Assembly: GCA_046348545.1 (NCBI GenBank)
Contig: JAXMEB010000003.1
Span: 682,001 to 746,000 of the forward strand
From: JAXMEB01 sp046348545
GTDB taxonomy: Bacteria; Pseudomonadota; Gammaproteobacteria; Berkiellales; Berkiellaceae
Reading direction: 5' to 3'
Length of the DNA stretch: 64,000 nucleotides
This document shows, piece by piece, positions 59,612 through 64,000 of the stretch. The translations under genes and the position numbers were made by a program. Under the pieces are notes generated by a model that was given only the letters and a program-made list of their open reading frames with translations, was not told the DNA's origin and searched no databases. Each line of letters begins with the position of its first letter. Position 1 is the first letter of the stretch.

Positions 59612-62041
59612 ATGAAGCGTGAGACTGTATTGAAAATAAGTTTTAAAATGTTTTATCGTGAACTGAACTCAACACCTGTGATCCTATGGATGATCAGTCT
59701 GTTCTGCGCAGCTTGTATTTGTACAACATTAATTGGCATGGTGGAAACTTTAAAATCAAATTTATCCAGAAATACAGCTGAGTTGGCTGGTGGCGATCTG
59801 ATTATTTCGAGTGATCGGCCATTGCCAGATATTTTCTTAAAAACGGCAGATAATCTCAAAATTGAAAGTTCAGAATCGATACGATTTTTCTCGATGATTG
59901 AATCGAAAAATGAATTCCGCCTGGCTAGCGTCAGAGCGGTTGATTCCTTTTACCCATTGTACGGACAACTTGAAATTGAATCGAATGATGAACGACTTAA
60001 GGAGGGTGGGCCACGTCAAGGGGAAATTTGGGTCTCGAATAGACTGGCTATCGAGCTTGAAATAAAAGCTCAAGATCAAATTAAAATTGGACGCGCCTTA
60101 TTTCGTGTCGGCGCGATTCTTAAAAAAGAACCTGATTCAGCTGGTGGTTCCCAATTATTTGCACCACGTGTCTTAATGCACTTAAAGGACGTACCTCAAA
60201 CCGCCGTCGTTCAGCCGGGTAGCCGTATTGGTTATGCACTTCAGTTGAAAGCAGGATCTGGGACGCTGATGGCGTATCAATCTCAGATTCAGGGCGCATT
60301 AGATGCCAGTGTGCGTCTATCGAAGCCAGAGGATACTAATATGGCATTTAAGACTTTCTGGCGAAACACAGAAAGTTTAACAAGCATAGCGGTCCTTTCA
60401 ACACTATTATTAACCGGACTCGCTGTTCTCATGGCGACTCGAAATTATGTTTTAAATCATCGGCAACATGTTCTCTTGCTAAAGACCTTAGGCATAACGG
60501 GCAAGGGGGTTGGGAAGATCTTTTTGCTTAGTTTTAGTTGGATCACCCTGACTGGATTGCTATTGGGAGCAATAGTAGGCTATGTCATCTTAATTTTTTT
60601 AAATGCAAAATTAACAGCGTTACCTTTGTTATTAAGCTTTTTATTGGGACTTGGTGTTGTATTTACATTTGGATTTCCAATGATCAATCGGTTGCGTAAT
60701 CTTGAGCCCATAGCAATTATACAGCAAACATCAAATTTGGAACTGTCTGTTGATTTGGCGCCGATTGTAGGATTATTTTTTGGATTGATCATGATATTGT
60801 ACTTTGTACAAGGTCAAATTAATTTGCTGGCGATAGTGGGTTTGTCTTTGTTATATGCAGGTTTTTTAATTTGTGGTTTATATTATGTGATATTAAAACT
60901 TCTGAGGAAAATATCTACGAATTTGAGAGGCGTCTGGCGATTTGCGATCAGAAATATGGTTGCAAGGGCTTCGGATGGTGTTCTTCAAATGCTGGTATTT
61001 ACTTTTATATTTTTCATGATTGGCTTGAATTATGGATTATTGCAAAGTGCTTTAGATAAATGGATAGCGGAATTACCGCCGGATACCCCTAATTATTTTG
61101 TCGTTAACGTTGCGCCAGATAACATTCCACTTTTTAAAGAGAAGTTGTCAGAAAATAATATAAAGCCCAGAGAGATCTATTCGATTGTTCGGGGCCGTCT
61201 CACCCATATTAATAATAAGCCGAGCAATAAGATACAGCGTTTCTTGAATTTAACGTCTATGAGAGCAATACCTAAAGATAATAAACTATTGCTTGGACCA
61301 TCTTGGATTGAACATCCTGCAAATGCCGTTTCAGTTGAAGCAAACATTGCCAATCGTCTTAATTTGAAACTGGGTGACAAATTAAAATTTATAATTGAAG
61401 ATGAAATAGTCGAAGCTTATGTATTTAATATCAGAAATGTTATATGGGGAAGCCTTAAACCTAACTTTTACTTCATCTTTGATGAGGCACAGTTAAATCA
61501 TTTTGCATCGACAGCAATGACCAGTTTTCATTTGGCTGAAAATGAGAAACATCTCATACCGATTTTAATCAATTCATTTCCAGAAATATCAGTGATTGAT
61601 ATTGATGATACGTTAGAGAGCATCGCGGATCTCATGGCACAACTCAAGCGAGGGTTGATGGCCCTATTAGGTGCAATGTGCATGATTGGTGTTATTGCTT
61701 GGATAGGAAGCTTGTGGTTAACACTTAAAGAGAGAGAAAGAGAACAAGCTTTGCTATCTGCATTAGGGGCAAATTATGGTAGTCTTTTAAAAATCAACCT
61801 CTTAGAATTTGGCTTTTCCGGCATTATAGTTGGTTTGCTAAGTTTGGGCTTGAGTACAGCAGTTTGCCACTATATTGCGACCCATTTTCTAGCTATCGCT
61901 TATGAGATATTCTCGTTGACAACGGTAGTTCTGTTTGGAGTCGTTGTTATGGTTTTCTTGGGAGTTGGAATTCTATTTACAAGAATAATTCAATCTATTT
62001 CACCTATGATGTTGTTGAATAAGGTTTCCCACAGCAGATGA
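59612..62041 (+). CDS. ybbP: FtsX-like ABC permease (YbbP-like)
   Basis: An 809-residue permease. A first helix (about 22-45) is followed by a periplasmic MacB-like domain, a block of three helices (about 255-345), a central pair (about 385-435), a second periplasmic domain and a final helix block (about 680-800) with the FtsX pattern TLKEREREQALLSALGANYG. The substrate is unknown, perhaps lipids or acyl compounds given tesA. The last residues SHSR and the TGA stop derive from a decayed palindromic element, so the native C-terminus was probably altered. Confidence 0.9.
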   Translation: MKRETVLKISFKMFYRELNSTPVILWMISLFCAACICTTLIGMVETLKSNLSRNTAELAGGDLIISSDRPLPDIFLKTADNLKIESSESIRFFSMIESKNEFRLASVRAVDSFYPLYGQLEIESNDERLKEGGPRQGEIWVSNRLAIELEIKAQDQIKIGRALFRVGAILKKEPDSAGGSQLFAPRVLMHLKDVPQTAVVQPGSRIGYALQLKAGSGTLMAYQSQIQGALDASVRLSKPEDTNMAFKTFWRNTESLTSIAVLSTLLLTGLAVLMATRNYVLNHRQHVLLLKTLGITGKGVGKIFLLSFSWITLTGLLLGAIVGYVILIFLNAKLTALPLLLSFLLGLGVVFTFGFPMINRLRNLEPIAIIQQTSNLELSVDLAPIVGLFFGLIMILYFVQGQINLLAIVGLSLLYAGFLICGLYYVILKLLRKISTNLRGVWRFAIRNMVARASDGVLQMLVFTFIFFMIGLNYGLLQSALDKWIAELPPDTPNYFVVNVAPDNIPLFKEKLSENNIKPREIYSIVRGRLTHINNKPSNKIQRFLNLTSMRAIPKDNKLLLGPSWIEHPANAVSVEANIANRLNLKLGDKLKFIIEDEIVEAYVFNIRNVIWGSLKPNFYFIFDEAQLNHFASTAMTSFHLAENEKHLIPILINSFPEISVIDIDDTLESIADLMAQLKRGLMALLGAMCMIGVIAWIGSLWLTLKEREREQALLSALGANYGSLLKINLLEFGFSGIIVGLLSLGLSTAVCHYIATHFLAIAYEIFSLTTVVLFGVVVMVFLGVGILFTRIIQSISPMMLLNKVSHSR

Positions 62042-62157
62042 TTTTGCATTCCTGCCCATGCTCTCTTCTTATGCTATAGCTTTGGGAGACAAGCATGAAG
62101 CTCGAACGGAAATCTTGGACAGAAAAGTATACGCCAAAATTCAGCTGCAAAGAGTAC
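62028..62157. repeat. Decayed palindromic element P8
   Basis: CCCACAGCAGATGATTTTGC and CCTGCCCATGCTC at the left resemble the P7 left arm; CCAAAATTCAGCTGCAAAGA and GTAC at the right resemble the inverted P1 left arm. The centre is eroded. It overlaps the end of the FtsX-like gene and fills most of the 144-base gap before the DUF502 gene. Confidence 0.6.
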
Positions 62158-62185
62158 GCTAATTTAGAAAATTGAAGGTTAGAAC

Positions 62186-62770
62186 ATGATTAAAAAAATA
62201 TTTATTAACGGGATTAAAGCATTTTTACCAGTTGCGGTTACTTTTGCGATTGTATACTGGATTTTTAATTCAATTGAAAGCATTTTTGGCAAGCTAATCC
62301 AAATATGGCTGCCTAGTCAATATTATTTTATCGGACTAGGTACTTTACTGGGTATATTATTGGTTTGCGCGATTGGAATACTAGTAAACGCTTGGGTGAT
62401 CAAGCAATTATATCATTTGCTAGACTGGTCTTTGCAGCGGATCCCGCTCATTAAAACGGTTTATAACTCGATGATAGAATTAGTGAGTTTCTTCGGGCCT
62501 AGTGAAAATATGGCGCAACAAGCTGTTTTGATTGACACACCGGTTGGAAAAGTCATCGGCTTTGTCACACGAAAAGACCTGAAGGGTTTACCTAAAGCAC
62601 TAGGGGATGAAGCCGACTTGTTGGTTTATGTTCCATTTAGTTATCAATTAGGAGGGTTCACTCTATCTATTCCGAAGGAAAAACTCGAAACTTTAGACAT
62701 GCCCGTGAACGAGGCGATGAGCTTAGTGCTGACAGCAGGTTTGACAGGTATTAATAAAAAGAGGACATAG
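62186..62770 (+). CDS. DUF502 family membrane protein
   Basis: A 194-residue protein with two transmembrane helices (about 8-30 and 47-72). The DUF502 core follows: RIPLIKTVYNSMIELVSFF, then VGKVIGFVTRK and VYVPFSYQLGGFTLSIPKEK. The function of the family is unknown; LpxC- or cell-envelope-related roles have been suggested only by context. The ankyrin gene begins 9 bases after its stop, so they may share a transcript. Confidence 0.88.
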   Translation: MIKKIFINGIKAFLPVAVTFAIVYWIFNSIESIFGKLIQIWLPSQYYFIGLGTLLGILLVCAIGILVNAWVIKQLYHLLDWSLQRIPLIKTVYNSMIELVSFFGPSENMAQQAVLIDTPVGKVIGFVTRKDLKGLPKALGDEADLLVYVPFSYQLGGFTLSIPKEKLETLDMPVNEAMSLVLTAGLTGINKKRT

Positions 62771-62779
62771 AGGGAATAA

Positions 62780-64000
62780 ATGTTATCGCAAAAAAAAAAT
62801 AAGAGTAAAGTTAAAAAGAGTGATCAAAATGGACGACGCTCATCAGCAACAAGCCTAGGCAATCCCACATTTCATGGGGAAGTAGATATTTTTGAAAAAT
62901 TTCGCTCTATGCTGTCTTCTACAGCACCTATTATTGACTCTGATCAATCCGATCTGCATTCCCCCAAAAAGTCACGCACGCCAAGAGCAACTTTGTTTGA
63001 CATTATTGTTCTGAACGATGGGGAGCGATTTAAATCTATTATTGATAGTGAAACGCCATCTTTTTCCGATGAGATCGTACGAAAGAAAAGAACAATTATA
63101 CATTGGCTGGCCTATTATGGTCGAAGTGATATGCTACTCTATGTTCTGGATAATAAAGAGCCTAATCTAAACCTTCGAGACTCAGAAGGGAGAACACCAC
63201 TACATTTAGCAGCCTCTCGGGGAAAGCTGAATTGTATCAAAAAAATGGTTGAGAAAGGAGCTAATTGGGAGGTATTAGATAATCAAGGACTAACAGCATA
63301 TCAAATCGCAAAAGGAGATAAATGCAAAAAATATTTTATGAATCTGTATGACCCTGATTTTATACAGCATGATTACCTTATTCGAACACGCTCTTTATAT
63401 CCTCAATCAAGTTCAATTTCTTCGATCCCCAATCGGACAAATTCATTTGTGCATCAAGTTGGTTTGCACGATCAGCATGGTAGTCGAAATAAGATTCCCA
63501 GCTCTATTTTTGAAGCGTATGAAAACGGTTCTGAAGATATTTTTAGATTATTGATAGCGGAAGAATTTGACTTCTCGCAATCTATTGGCGAGATGTCTCT
63601 TACACAATATTGCCAGACGCATCCTGTGCACAGCAAGAACTGGAATCTATTTCGTCAACTTGAGAGAATGATGCTTGAGAAGGTGTTGCGCGCTAATCTT
63701 CAGTTTGAAGATGCAATCATGTTTAATCGGTTTAGATCTTATTTGCAGCAAAATTCTATTGGTAAAATGAATTGTTCTGATTTGGATCGGCATCTCAATA
63801 CGGTGCTTGAGGGCGTGATTGATGAAGGCGATAGGCCCGCTATAGTTAACGGACGTTATTTATCAGAATTTGCTCATGGTATCCTAGAATTTTATAGCAT
63901 ATTGACTGTATTCAATCGGATTGTTGAGCGATTCGATGTTTTGACCCACTTAGCAAAGTTAAGAGCACTATATTTGATTAAAGAGATTATGCTGCAAGAT
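62780..64000 (+). CDS. Ankyrin-repeat protein, C-terminus outside window
   Basis: The frame is open from the ATG at 62780 (AGAGGGA ribosome-binding site 6-11 bases before) to the window end: 407 codons without a stop. The N-terminus is basic and disordered (SQKKNKSKVKKSDQNGRRSS). Ankyrin repeats lie at about 104-195: IIHWLAYYGRSDMLLYVLDN, then GRTPLHLAASRGKLNCIKKM, then GLTAYQIAKGDK. A further helical region follows to the edge. Ankyrin proteins of intracellular bacteria are often secreted into the host, but no secretion signal can be tested because the C-terminus is missing. No relation to other genes in the window except the adjacent DUF502 gene. Confidence 0.85.
   Translation, partial: MLSQKKNKSKVKKSDQNGRRSSATSLGNPTFHGEVDIFEKFRSMLSSTAPIIDSDQSDLHSPKKSRTPRATLFDIIVLNDGERFKSIIDSETPSFSDEIVRKKRTIIHWLAYYGRSDMLLYVLDNKEPNLNLRDSEGRTPLHLAASRGKLNCIKKMVEKGANWEVLDNQGLTAYQIAKGDKCKKYFMNLYDPDFIQHDYLIRTRSLYPQSSSISSIPNRTNSFVHQVGLHDQHGSRNKIPSSIFEAYENGSEDIFRLLIAEEFDFSQSIGEMSLTQYCQTHPVHSKNWNLFRQLERMMLEKVLRANLQFEDAIMFNRFRSYLQQNSIGKMNCSDLDRHLNTVLEGVIDEGDRPAIVNGRYLSEFAHGILEFYSILTVFNRIVERFDVLTHLAKLRALYLIKEIMLQD

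Overview
The window reads as chromosomal DNA of a moderately AT-rich gammaproteobacterium. The best guess is a host-associated member of the Legionellales/Coxiellaceae sphere. The reasons are the gene orders (priA-ftsN-hslVU-ubiE-ubiJ-ubiB; yqgE-ruvX-pyrB-pyrC'; yggS-proC-yggT-yggU-rdgB-hemW beside pilT; tkt-gap-pgk-fba), a Legionella-type thiamine operon that opens with a Thi5-like HMP-P synthase, an ankyrin-repeat protein, and two lineage-specific proteins with nuclear-localisation-like basic tails. The taxonomy is inference; no rRNA is present.

Layout. 1-3.1 kb: a HIT-family gene cut by the window edge, a rhomboid protease and two divergent unknown proteins. 3.1-11 kb (minus strand): priA, ftsN, hslV, hslU and the ubiquinone genes ubiE, ubiJ, ubiB. 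11-15 kb: a MAPEG protein, the biotin genes bioA and bioD in divergent arrangement, cysQ and tRNA-Phe. 15-21 kb: asmA-mutY-yggX (coupled, minus strand), tRNA-Gly(CCC), trmB and an SLC13-type transporter. 21-28.6 kb (minus strand): the ygg cluster with proC, rdgB and hemW, invaded by four copies of a 128-bp palindromic element and flanked by IS5-like ends. 28.6-30.5 kb: pilT and a HAD phosphatase. 30.5-36 kb: a TPP riboswitch and the thiamine operon thi5-thiO-thiS-thiG-thiDE-thiF. 36-40 kb: a frameshifted small gene, pyrC'-pyrB-ruvX-yqgE (minus strand) and a TonB-like gene. 40.4-46 kb: a compact Pil-Chp chemosensory operon. 46-50.6 kb: the activated-methyl cycle (metK, ahcY, metF) with rsmE. 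50.7-57.3 kb: a redoxin, the Calvin/glycolysis cluster tkt-gap-pgk-fba and a VUT-family permease. 57.3-58.3 kb: a gene-free stretch packed with inverted repeats and a dead IS5-type transposase. 58.3-64 kb: tesA, an ABC transporter of the YbbA/YbbP type, a DUF502 membrane protein and an ankyrin-repeat protein cut by the window end.

The most unusual feature is the 128-bp palindromic element, with about eight intact, variant or decayed copies. One frame is open throughout and adds about 42 residues: at the end of YggU and inside a small unknown protein. In another frame it supplies the stop codon of two host genes. It also abuts both IS5-like transposase remnants. It behaves like the protein-invading palindromic elements known from Rickettsia, but in a gammaproteobacterium. 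Other items worth a look are a PriA that lacks the winged-helix domain, a dihydroorotase that has lost metal ligands, and the paired basic-tail proteins.
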